Made by a program: the position numbers and the translations under genes. From Raphanus sativus (taxonomy: Eukaryota > Streptophyta > Magnoliopsida > Brassicales > Brassicaceae), in NCBI RefSeq assembly GCF_000801105.2, contig NC_079512.1:32319848-32383847 (forward strand): a stretch of DNA of 64,000 bases, read 5' to 3'. Positions 1 to 13,461 of this stretch are shown piece by piece (the stretch's first letter is position 1; each line of letters opens with the position of its first letter). Below the pieces are notes generated by a model, which saw only the letters and a list, made by a program, of their open reading frames with translations, was not told where the DNA came from and made no database searches.

Positions 1-32
1 TAAAATAGTTCTGGTTTTCTAACATAAAATAG

Positions 33-2910
<2,878 letters not shown>

Positions 2911-3139
2911 TTATTTATGAATACCTTAGTTTTATAATATTTTTTTATATTTAGTGGACAGTTCATGAAATATTTATGGTTCGATCGTCTCTATATGAAA
3001 ACGAGTCGGGACTGCCTATTATTTATTGTCTCTTTAGTCTATATTTCAAAATGAATCGTAAGGAAATAAAGATATTGAAACACACAAGAAAACGAAATAA
3101 AACTTTGGCGCCCTTAAAAAAATAGAAAAAATAAAAAAG

Positions 3140-3740
3140 TATAATATTTCTCGACATGGTTGTGTTAAGCTAGATGGACTTCACACTTAAAACCAATTGG
3201 TGATTAGTGGAGAGACTCATCTATCTTATATATTAGTAAGGATTTCTTCCAATACCCGATGTGGGACACTTTGTGTCTAATACGTCCCCTCGAGATGATG
3301 GTTCTTTGAGCATCAATCTCGGAATGCTCGGACAAAGATCGATGGGCCAACTTTGGGCCAGATCGATGTGGATCGGGTTGGACTGCGTGGATCGGGCTCT
3401 GATACCATGTTAAGCTAGATGGGCTTCACACTTAAAACCAATTGGTGATTAGTGGAGAGACTCATCTATCTTATATATTAGTAAGGATCTCTTACAATAC
3501 CCGATGTGGGACACTTTGTGTCTAATAGGTTGCTGGCGAATATTTTTTTTTTTGCTGGCGAATATCAGTGTATAATATTTCTCGACATGGTTGCTGGCGA
3601 ATATTGAATAATACGAAAGTCAAAAAGCCAGATAACAAATATGTATATTGTATGGTATAAAATACAAAAGGCTAAAAGCCAGATAATATTATAATTTGTG
3701 ATAATAGATACAAAAGGCTAAAATCCAGATAATAAGATAG
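3140..3740. repeat. Short direct repeats around the TRIM
   Basis: The sequence TATAATATTTCTCGACATGG occurs just left of the TRIM (3142-3160) and again near 3573-3592. GCTGGCGAATAT occurs three times between 3532 and 3605. A degenerate unit with AAAAGGCTAAAAGCCAGATAA recurs from about 3625 to 3740. The TRIM therefore landed in a locally duplicated spacer. Confidence 0.7.
3163..3527 (-). mobile_element. Complete 365-bp TRIM (terminal-repeat retrotransposon in miniature)
   Basis: Two direct repeats of 120 bp (3163-3282 and 3408-3527) differ at three positions and enclose 125 bp. Directly inside the right-hand repeat, positions 3396-3407 read, on the minus strand, TGGTATCAGAGC, the primer-binding site complementary to initiator methionine tRNA. 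Directly inside the left-hand repeat the minus strand is purine-rich (TCTCGAGGGGACG), as a polypurine tract should be. The element is flanked by a perfect 5-bp target duplication, GGTTG (3158-3162 and 3528-3532). It has no coding capacity, so it would have needed enzymes in trans. The few differences between LTRs point to a fairly recent insertion. Confidence 0.93.
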
Positions 3741-4109
3741 TTTAAATTTGAGCAAAAAAAAGAGAGTTTAGACTAGTTTGTGCGATGAACGTGGTTCTTT
3801 TACAAATGATTTTATATAAATAAATGCATTTGTGATGGTAACATTCACGTGGTTCTTGGTTAGACCATATAAATAAAGAATCTGATACAAAGTCTTCAAT
3901 TTCGTCCCCAACTCCGAGTCAAACGAATTTGATACGAAATCTTTAAAAAAGACTGTAAAGTGTTAAAAAACATTGGTCTAAGACAGTAAAGATACATCAA
4001 AAGCTTGTTAATTATTGGCATCCAAAGTTTATATGAAATTGTTTTTGGTTTTAACCAGCAATTAATCTTTTGGATACGTACACTCACTAACGTCTTCAAG
4101 ATTTCATGT

Positions 4110-4640
4110 CTATGGATCGGAACCTATCTGTGACTTATCGCTGTCCGCTAATGTAATTGTACATCTGGAGCAGCAGTTCTCAGAGAATCTATTATTAAAC
4201 GCCTCCAGACATGTAACATAACATAACCCCCTAACTCGGTAAGAGAATACTCAGACCCAATCCCAGTTGATCTTCTCATCGATATTTTTACTAGAGTACC
4301 GCTAAAGTCTATAGCCTAGGCGTATCAAAATCTTGGGCGTCCAACCATACTCGGTCGTCCTGACTTCACTGAGTTTTCTTTAACCAAGTCTCTGACTCGT
4401 ACACGGCTCTTTTTCACCGTACAACATGAGACATCATTGACGAGCTGTTCTTTTACTCTACACCCACCTTAGCCTCATAATCCAGGCGATAACTCTGTTC
4501 TTGTAGGCTTGTAGCCCACCCCCTTATCACACGTCTTTCCCCGAATACGTTCCATCTGATCTCTGCACACCAGTCTGTGGAAAGGCGCCAGGTTATTTGT
4601 AACCTTGCCTAGAGTGAAAGTTAAGAGTAAGACAGAAACA
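4110..4640. other. Unexplained block of balanced base composition
   Basis: About 530 bp between the TRIM and OSCA1.2 have clearly more G and C than the surrounding spacer. No long open frame, tRNA shape or terminal repeats were found. It could be an old insertion of organellar DNA, a transposon remnant or a non-coding transcript; none of these can be shown by eye. Confidence 0.3.
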
Positions 4641-4876
4641 GAACCGAAAGAGAAGATTGTAGAAATGTATTTAGGCTATGATCCGAAGGGCAAACGGTTC
4701 AAAGTGTTGTGTATGACTACGACCTCTACACGTGACGAAAGACTCAACACTCATCATCAGGTTTTGACATTAGTACTTCACTGAGAGCTACAACGTAATC
4801 CGTTCTTTCTCTTTTGTCTATGTACATATAGAAAAGTACCATATGTGTATATATGTACGTGTCGAAAAATGTTTCT

Positions 4877-7798
4877 CTAGACTTTACCACTAAAGGGTGA
4901 AGATTCTCCGCTGACCATGCTATGAGCAGGAGTATTCCTCCTCGACTGACGTTTCGTAGGAACAATAATTGCTTCCTCCTCAAACTTCCCCAGCTTGTCA
5001 TCATCATACTCATCATCGTCTTCATCGCCTTTGAACACTGGATGCACGTAAGCACTCTGCAAGTATCCTCTGAGGTTCAGGTTCGGCTCTCTCGCGTTTT
5101 CCAATGTATCTTTCATCTTAGCTTCCTGTAGAGGGTATCTGACGAAAGCTGGCTCGTAACGACCTTTGCAGAAGTGGTGGAACCCGATGGTAAGCACAGG
5201 CAGAGCAATGAGAAACGGTGCAGCCAACGCAGCGTGTTTAGTCCCCAACAGACCCATAAGAAGCAGCTGAGATATTATCAAAGCAGATATGACTCGTCCA
5301 TGAACGTCTGGCCAGAACGCTGCAGCGCTCTCGTACTCTTGATTGTACACGTTTATGATCTGACAAGAAAAACAAGAATCATCTTTAAAAACCAAAACTG
5401 AAGTAAACTGAAGTAAAGAAAGAAAAGGGAAACTCACTTGATGACGGTACACAATGTAAGCAAGAGCGAAGAAAACCAATATAAAAGGAAGAAGCATAGG
5501 CGTGACAGGAGCGTAGACAAGACCGAGAAGGAAGTAAAGCTGTATCCTCGGCTCCCCAGTGTTGAAACCGATGCTCCCTGGATCCATCGCCTCCTCTCTG
5601 TCTTTCTCAGTCTTGACCAAGACCGTGTTCTTGAGATGGAACATAACGAGAGGTTTCAGCATCAGAATCTCTCCAGCCACACCCGCCCAGCCGTCGACCA
5701 TTATGTAAGTTATGAAGAAAGTTGCTTTCATCGGTATAGCCACGCCGATGGTCTTTGGGATTTGGTTTGGCGATTGGTTGAGGAAAGCGCTGAGCTGTTC
5801 AAACGCAGCTCCGGTGATGACGCTGGCGAGAAACACGTTCACGAAGTTGAAGATGTAGTATCTAGACGCCGAGCGTCTCTCTAAGGATGAGATGGATGTG
5901 AAGCCTTCGAACTTGGACATGATCATGAGGATGGATGGGAGGAACATGAGGAAGAGCTTCAGTGCTATACCAGGTAGAAAGCCTTGTATAACTGACTTCA
6001 TGAACTTACTGCAAACAAAGGAATCAAAAACAAAGTCAGTTCAGGAATAAAGTAATGTTTTATTATGATATCAAGAAGACTCACTCTTCAACGATAACCT
6101 TCAAGAACGGAGAAGCTTTGACAATGCCTTCGATGGTGGCAAGAGATTGAACAAAGGCGATTGGGATGATGAAGAAGAAGGTTAAGAAGAAGAAGGCAAC
6201 GTGCATTAACAGTCTTCTAACGGTCAGAGATACGTATGGGATAGCAAGGTTCGGCCAGTAGACATCACGAGGCTCTGGAGCCCATTCGGTTAGCCACTGG
6301 GTCGGGTTCCGGGTCTGCTGTGTCTGAGCACAGACGGCAGCAGCCCAACGAGTTTTGAAAGAGACGAAAGATGCAGGCATGATGGACTTGGGATCTTTCA
6401 CCACTTCCTCTCTCTCTTTAGCTATCTCTTTTGATATTTTGTCTACTTCAGCGATGTAGTGTTCGATTGCATCCACTTTTTGTCCCCAAAGCCCAAGGAA
6501 ACCAAGCTGAGAAGTTGATGTAAAAGGATCAGATTTCAACAGAACAGAAACTAAAAAAAAGATATGAGATTTCATTTCTCAAGTATACCTTCACCATGAG
6601 TCTGTTAGAGTTGTTTCTAGCGTATTTGAGCTGGTAGTAGTCAAGCCAGTTCTGCATCTTCGTCTTCTTTTTCACCAAATCAGCTAGCTTGTTTGCATTG
6701 CATACAACCTACATATTGTTGTCAGAAAGAATCCATGAAGCAGCATATATCTCAAGAAGATCATAACTCACAGAGTACTTAACAGATTCAAATTACAAGA
6801 TGCTGAGAGATTTACCTGATTAGTGAGGTAGTGATCAGGGTGGTTGACCAGGAAGAAGAAATGCTCAACTAGTTCACTAACAGATTCATCTGCATCCGGA
6901 GGTACATTTCTGACAAGAACCTATATCATAACATCCCAACTTTTTTAGGTTCACACTTTTGTTCAGTGATTCAAGTTTTAAAAACCAAGGGGGGGGGAAG
7001 AAAAAATGAATTTACAGTGAACTGGTCAGGTCGACGAGCTTCTGATGCAACAAACTGAAGCCTCATGTTAGCAATCGTCTCATATTCTTTCATCAACACA
7101 TAACAAGTCCAGATGGTAAAGGCATACGCCATTACTATATGTGTCCAAAACCTGGAAACAAAAAAAAAACAACAAAAGGTCCAGAGACAATGTTAGCTCA
7201 AAACTCAACATTGTTTTAACAGTTGGTAAGGTATAAACACACCTCATTGAGTACTCTGGGATATTCGAAACAGACAGCTTGTCAATATCGCTGGAAGTTA
7301 CATTCCTTAGCTGCCTAGCCAACTCCAATGTGTTGTTCGTCCAGTTAACCGGCACAAGAACTGCCCACGCAAGCACTGCTATCGGAACAAAGATCTTAAG
7401 CCTGCACACACAATCAAGAAGAGGAGAAATTAGTAAGCATACAATCAACCAAAAAAGAGACACAAAGTTAAAGAAGACTTTTACCCGAGCCAGTAAATCC
7501 TGAGATAGACAACAGAATCCAAACCGGCATGATCGATGAGCTCAGGCTCAGGCATCTTGAGAGCCTCAGGCATCCAGTTCAAGAACTTCAAGTAAGCCCT
7601 GAAGTCAAGGTTGACAAAGCGCTGTACAAAGGCGCCACCACGGGAAGGGCTGCTTCTCAGACCCTTGAGGTACCATTTGGAGAAGTAGACTCTGTCGTTG
7701 AAGGGCTGGAGCCTCAGAACCGCAAAGATTATGAAGAAAATGAATGCACTGAGGATGTTTATCCCTGCTGATACCCCAATATCCGAAAGTGTTGCCAT
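4877..7798 (-). CDS. OSCA1.2: Hyperosmolality-gated calcium-permeable channel OSCA1.2 (CSC1)
   Basis: OSCA/TMEM63 cation channel of the plasma membrane, opened by hyperosmotic stress and membrane tension. Eight coding exons join in frame: 7798-7485, 7401-7243, 7151-7016, 6920-6816, 6708-6589, 6506-6085, 6008-5438 and 5359-4877, giving 769 aa; the family is near 770. The N-terminus (MATLSDIGVSAGINILSAFI) carries the first membrane span. The cytosolic part with VLVRNVPPDADESVSELVEHF follows, then the pore-side helices from about residue 360 (FLTFFFIIPIAFVQSLATIEG and after). The acidic tail (GDEDDDEYDDDK) and RQSRRNTP are typical, but the last residues after SGESSP are only FSGKV. A probable 5' UTR intron ends at 7833, with a donor near 7996. 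At4g22120 is the syntenic match. The main alternative is the close paralogue OSCA1.1. Confidence 0.95.
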
Positions 7799-8340
7799 TT
7801 TGTTATATTTTTTGCCTTAAGAACTCTCAACCTGTAGACAATACAGAGAAACAGCAAAACTTGTTATTGCCAAAGTTAAAGATTGAAGCTTGACCGAAAC
7901 TGGGATGCAACAGATCTGAATCTAAGGGGAAATGCTAATTATTAAAGAATATGAAGAAGAAGAAAACTCAGAAAGGCCAAGTCTTTGGGTACAAACCTCG
8001 CAACAAAGTTCCAGAAAACAGTTGGAATCTTTTCTACAGAACCTTTGAAAGGGACAATGCACAACAACAGCTCAGAGCATCAAAAAAAAAGTTTGCTTTT
8101 TTTTTTATTTGTTAGAGATCCTCAAGTTTACTCCACAGACAGAAGCAATGAGATCCAGAGATAAGAGTAAATACAGAGAAGGAAGGAAGCAGTCAGAGAG
8201 AGAGAGAGAGAGAAACCCAAGAGAAGAGGAGTGGAATAAGACAGTGTTTCACCCAAAGCTAAGAACTTTCTTTTTACTCACACGCAACACACAAACCAAA
8301 CACACAAACCAAACCCTTCTGAAAAAGTATGTATAGAAGA
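7799..8340 (-). promoter_or_regulatory. 5' leader and proximal upstream region of OSCA1.2
   Basis: Position 7833 carries a minus-strand intron acceptor (TCTACAG then GTTGAG), and GTTTGTACCC near 7996 looks like its donor, so a leader intron of about 160 bp is likely. Further upstream a pure GA tract (about 8195-8213) lies within purine-rich sequence, as in many plant leaders. The transcription start itself cannot be fixed. Confidence 0.45.
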
Positions 8341-8749
8341 TTTATAAAGTTAAGCAACAAAAAAAAGAAAGAAAGCATTGTGTGTTTTCAGGAAATCTTT
8401 TTATTATATTTTGATAATAATTACTGTTTCGAGACAACAATATAGTATGGAAACTGATAGGAGCAGCAGTTACGTAGGGTTACTTAAGAGTAAGGGAGAT
8501 GAAAGAGATAGATCGTTACAGTCGCGTGGAAGAAGAAGAAGAGACGGCCAGGGTTTTTGTCGTGATGCTCATTGGCTTACCAAATGTATCAATATAAAAA
8601 AAAATTGTCATATTATTTTTATATATTCTTTAGTGCCGTTGGATTATTGTGAAAGGCTACGTTTTTCACCTAATTAACTAAAAAAGACAAATTAAGAGAC
8701 GGTCGATTAAACAATTTCTAAAGTTGTGTCCGAATCTTCCTTTGTTTTT

Positions 8750-8843
8750 TAGCTCTGCTTAAACAAAGTATGATGATCTTTGACGCAATTTGATTTGTTT
8801 TTTTTTAGCTCTGCTTAAACAAAGTGTGATGATCTTTGACGCA
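8750..8843. repeat. Two-copy tandem repeat
   Basis: The 33-base stretch beginning AGCTCTGCTTAAACAAAGT and ending in GATCTTTGACGCAA occurs at 8750 and again at 8809, about 60 bp apart, with one difference (TATG against TGTG). The copies are separated by a T-rich linker. Confidence 0.75.
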
Positions 8844-9196
8844 ACCGGCAAACATGTGTATTTGTAATTTGTTTATTTGATCAGGCTGCCGTTACATATA
8901 AAACAATATGTTTAGGTAGAAAAATGTCCATCCATTTACCTTTGAATGTGTAAATGTGTCCACTAAATCTTAGTCTACTTCAATTTGGATCGAGATTTCT
9001 TTTAAATTTGTCATTAACCCAAAGTAATCCTTGTTCGACATGTAGAATCGATAAGGTTCTGTCGCTGTCTTCGGATCCCAAACAAATGAGCACATATTTA
9101 ACCCTTAACTTCCATCCTAAATTATAATTAATTAAGTTGGCCACGATCAATTCATAATGCATCGATTTAGTAAATTTGGATCTAAGGTATTATAAA

Positions 9197-9217
9197 GGGG
9201 GGGGGGGGGGGGGGGGG
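9197..9217 (+). repeat. Homopolymer of 21 G
   Basis: Twenty-one consecutive G bases lie in AT-rich spacer. On the G strand it could fold into a quadruplex. It is also the kind of run where assembly length is unreliable. Confidence 0.9.
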
Positions 9218-10546
9218 TTGCATCAACACCACAAGCGGAGATCATCCAGACGTCTTTCTCTCTTATGTTAACCTTTCTCCAGCATTCTGTTTCGAGATTA
9301 GCTAGTTACAATGTGTTAACCAGTAAAATATATTCAGTAAAAAAAATATCACTGATACCATGATATTATCTATTTTCTCCTCCAAACTATGAAATTCATT
9401 TTCTAGTACATGAATGCACTTTTTCTTGATTTTATGGGGGTATTTTCTATTAATTGTATTATATATTTAAGCTTCAAAACGTGATATCAATACGAAACTA
9501 AAATATTAAAATTTTGAACATTTTTATGTTCTGGCATTCCGGCTTCCTCTATGAATAAAGCTACTTCACATTGAACATTGTTGATCAAAAACATATGTTG
9601 TTGGCTAAACAATACAAGTGTTATTAACTTATGTTATTGTGCAAATATTTTTTTTTCCTTTGACATCAAATAATTCTTTCTTTAGTATGTTACAATTCTT
9701 TTGGCGATTTCCGACCGTTGATGTTAGTATATATATATATTATTTTTCTGAAACTTAATGTTAGTATATTACTAAATGAGCATTTATTGAGTGGTAGCTA
9801 TCAGTTTTGTAAAGCCTAACGGTTAGTTGAGCAAATGACTTTGTAACGGGCAGAAAATGTTGCAGTGTTTGGAATCATGCGCAAATTAAGCGACTGTCTA
9901 GAGGGCAGAGATTTGGTAAGGCATGCGTTTTACGTGGGACACACAAATCTTTATAATTAGGGCATGCTTGGAGCGTGTGAGTGGTGAATAACACCATATA
10001 TAAATGAGTCTTATTATTTTGACATAAAGTGAAAGTTTGTGCTGAAAATCATGCAAGGTGATGTGTTCTTTCAGAGTCCGCTAGATAAATAAAATTTATT
10101 TATTGAAGTTTTTGCTGGAATTAAACTTTAGCAACAACTTATGCATTCGAATATGTAAGCTAGTTGTGATAATTAAAAAAAAGTTGATACGATAAAAAGT
10201 TTAAGAACACATGGAAAGTAGTATCAAAGTATTTGAGCATCACAACTAAACATACACTACTAAGAATCAATATTCTATATTTGTTGGAAAAAAAATATTG
10301 ATCCAGACTTCACAAATTATGAGAAAATCATACTTATCGAATATTGTAAAGAATCAATAGAAATTGGTCCGAGAAGAAAAGTTTATGCCGCTTCAAAAAT
10401 TCCTGACATGATATAAGATTGGGCCGGGACCTGGAAGGCCCTTCCCAAATAGCCTTATTAATAATTTTCATATACCTTCGAAGCAATTGGTCGGTCGAGG
10501 TTCGAATCTTTACGAACACTTGATTGTTAATTAGTTTTTTTTTATA

Positions 10547-10720
10547 ATCCTAATCCGGATGGATCGGATCAATATGGATTAGAACATGATTCAATATGGA
10601 TTAGAACATGATTTTTTTTTGGGCAAACGGATTAGAACATGATTAAACACTCACACATGATCCTAATCCGGATGGATCGGATCATGATCAATATGGATTA
10701 GAACATGATTCAACACACAC
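10547..10720. repeat. Repeated GGATTAGAACATGATT units
   Basis: TCCTAATCCGGATGGATCGG occurs twice (about 10547 and 10661), and the unit GGATTAGAACATGATT occurs four times in the interval (two consecutive copies, one after a T/G-rich break, one at the end). The pattern is a small nested duplication. No coding or terminal-repeat structure is seen. Confidence 0.7.
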
Positions 10721-13237
10721 CTGTCTCAATCACGAATATCCTGCAAGTGTGTAACTTTTGTGTTTTCAATTTTGCATGAGAGAATAAAATTACATTAGTG
10801 TTAGGGGGTTTTACATTTTATATGAAATAGTGACAAAATACTTCTTCATGAAAATAACTAAGAATACTTCTTTTTTTTAAACTAAGAATACTTACTTTCA
10901 TTATGATTTCATAAATCCTATAGATTGTTAAATTTGAAGTTGTGTCGACGTCGGTTATAAATATGTTGAAGTTGTAAATTTTTCTATGCACAAAAGAGAA
11001 GAGTTGTAGCTTTATTTTGTGTAAAGATAAACACAAACATAAAAATGTGATTCCAGGTAGAATTCATTTGGAGACATTAAAACTTTTTGGAAAATATATT
11101 TCCGTTACAAAGACTGTATAAAGTTCCAAACACATCTTTAATTAATGTAGTCTGCCCTTCACTAATATACCAGTGATTCTAAAGCATCAAACAAACAAAC
11201 AAAAACGTCATTAGGAGCCTACGAGGTTTACATACGAAACATGTAATGTGAATATATATAATGTATTTTTGCTACATACAATTGTTTGACATAATTGGCT
11301 AAACTATTCATCAACTCAGTTTGTCCATGTGAATAACATATATAATCATACGAAGTTCTGTTGAAAATGTGATTATGCAATCATATGAAGTTTTGATCCA
11401 AAAGTGATTATATATAATCATCTGAAGTCTTGTTCCAAATAGGTAAGGTTTCAAGAAAATATATATAGTTACAATTAACACTTCGTACGTAGTTCTTTTC
11501 TTAGGAAAAGGAAAATGTTGTGTTTGGAATTTTTAAAAGTTTAAAATCTCTCGATTTATGACATATAAACGGGGTATTTTAAATATGTTTACGTTGGAAG
11601 TTTCCAAGACAAGGTCACGGGATTTCATTCCATGGAATAAAGTCTCTCTCCTTCGAGACATTAAACAAGCAATCTTGAATCTTCCAAATACCCCCACAAT
11701 CATGATCTTGTTTAAGTTCACCAACACTATACACAAGGGGTAAGAATTAGTATTTATTTTGTTTATACGATAACTAATCGTTAAGGAATAGAAAAAAGAA
11801 ATCCATAAATATACAAATTAACATAAAACACAGTGAAATATGAACTCCTTAATGTTTTATATATAGTGTCCAAACTCCAAAGACAATAATTTCATGATAA
11901 GATCATATTATTTAGACAGATCATATGACTCTTATCAATAAAATTTAAATTTCATTGTAAAACTATTTTGAAAAAGATCAATAGAAATGGGGAAAAAGTG
12001 AATTTACTAATCATTAATGATCTTCTCTCCTCTGTCAAGAACAGCTGAACGAGTTTATAAGCTACTAGCCAGAGTGGATCCACACATGATTTTACTTTCA
12101 GCTCTTTGATCTCTACATGTACTCATTGATGAATTAAAATATATCTTGAGAGGAAATAATATTTTCGTAAAAAGTACAAAATAATACAACATGAGAAGAG
12201 GCCAAAAGGTAACCCAATATTCGTGTTTTCATGAGTGAGCAATACTTTTACACTATTTATTCTATTATTAGTCGTTTTCAAGAAATTATCCCACATTTCT
12301 CTTGTCCAAAGATATATGTCGTTTTCCTATTTGCTGCCATTATGTCTTCTTTAAAATTCTCTTAAATTGTAGGAAACGAATAAATTTGCAGATACCTTCA
12401 CGGCTTCACGTGTTAGAAAAAAAAAGGAATTCATGCATAATGTCGTAAAAATTGTACTTATTCTCTCGTCTTATATTGGCTGCCTGGCAACCGAATAAGA
12501 TTGGTAAGGGAAACATAGATGATACTTAAACTTATAAAATAGTAAAATACTAGTATTTTCAATAAAAAATAATAGTACTAGTATTCACGTAGTATAATGA
12601 GAACAGAGATGTACCACGAAATGGGTGGAATTAACTCATTGACATGGTAGTGGCACAGAAACATAAAAGTGTACTATAAGAAAGGAAGGGACACACGTAG
12701 AGAATCACAGAAAAATGAGCTTTGGGAAAAGCGAAACGAAACTGAGAGCGAAAGCCACATAGCCCAAAAAGAACGCGAGTCAAATGTTTGCTTTAACTAT
12801 TATTTTTCATTCCCCCAAATTAAACCTTTTTAATTCACATTATTTGTATGTTTTAAAATTAATAAACTTAATAGTATAATATTTTTAAATATATATATAT
12901 ATATATATGTGGACAGGAAAATGAAAAGCAAATTCCAAACTTCCACCGACACTAACACCAGTCAATAGACAGATTTTTCCAATATCAACTGCTCAGGAAC
13001 TTCATCTCAATCATACGTTTTGTCAAAACAATAAAATAATACTCTTACGAATAATATAATCATTAAATCAGCACAATTAATAATCTTGCCTTATGAGTTC
13101 TAATGAAGTCTTTAAATCAGTTATTTTAATCAGTTAATGTTGCATGAATCTACGAAGAAACAAGAGGTTTTTAATACTCCAAGGAAAAGAAACCTGAATT
13201 AAATTTTAGTTATATACTAATCATAAAGTTCTCTCTC

Positions 13238-13270
13238 TTCATAACTCTCTCTCTCTCTCTCTCTCACTCT
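13238..13270 (+). repeat. CT microsatellite upstream of SRF8
   Basis: A run of CT dinucleotides with brief interruptions lies about 200 bp before the SRF8 start codon. CT/GA tracts are common in plant promoters and leaders; a regulatory role here is inference. Confidence 0.6.
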
Positions 13271-13461
13271 CAATGCCTTTCTTTAATGTGGATGCAAGTT
13301 CTAACCACTATCCCCAACACCCACTGTAACTATTCTTCTTCTTTTTCTCTGTCACTCTTTATCATCTCTGTACTCTTGTTTTCACCTTTTGGAAGTTTCA
13401 TGGAGTATGTTTCTCTGTAATGTTGTTAGTCTCCGCATGTGATCACCGACACACACACACA

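Larger units (their letters stand above)
8341..13461. other. Long spacer between divergent OSCA1.2 and SRF8
   Basis: No gene is supported in about 5 kb. Open frames of 60-75 codons occur but have biased AT-rich codons and no recognisable domain. The spacer contains a tandem repeat at 8750-8843, a run of 21 G at 9197-9217, repeated GGATTAGAACATGATT units at 10547-10720, and an AT microsatellite near 12888-12908. The right end holds the SRF8 upstream region, with CT repeats just before the gene. Confidence 0.6.

Noticed and set aside
5438..5884. 148-codon frame opposite OSCA1.2 exon 7
   Set aside because: Lies entirely within a well-supported OSCA exon and shows no known domain.
8980..9162. 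60-codon minus-strand frame in the OSCA1.2-SRF8 spacer
   Set aside because: Short, without start context or domain; probably chance.
10334..10519. Minus-strand frame over a stretch with GGTTCGAATC (10497-10506)
   Set aside because: The B-box-like word suggested a SINE or tRNA, but no A box, cloverleaf or tail could be drawn.
12888..12908. AT dinucleotide run
   Set aside because: Ordinary microsatellite in AT-rich spacer; nothing further to report.
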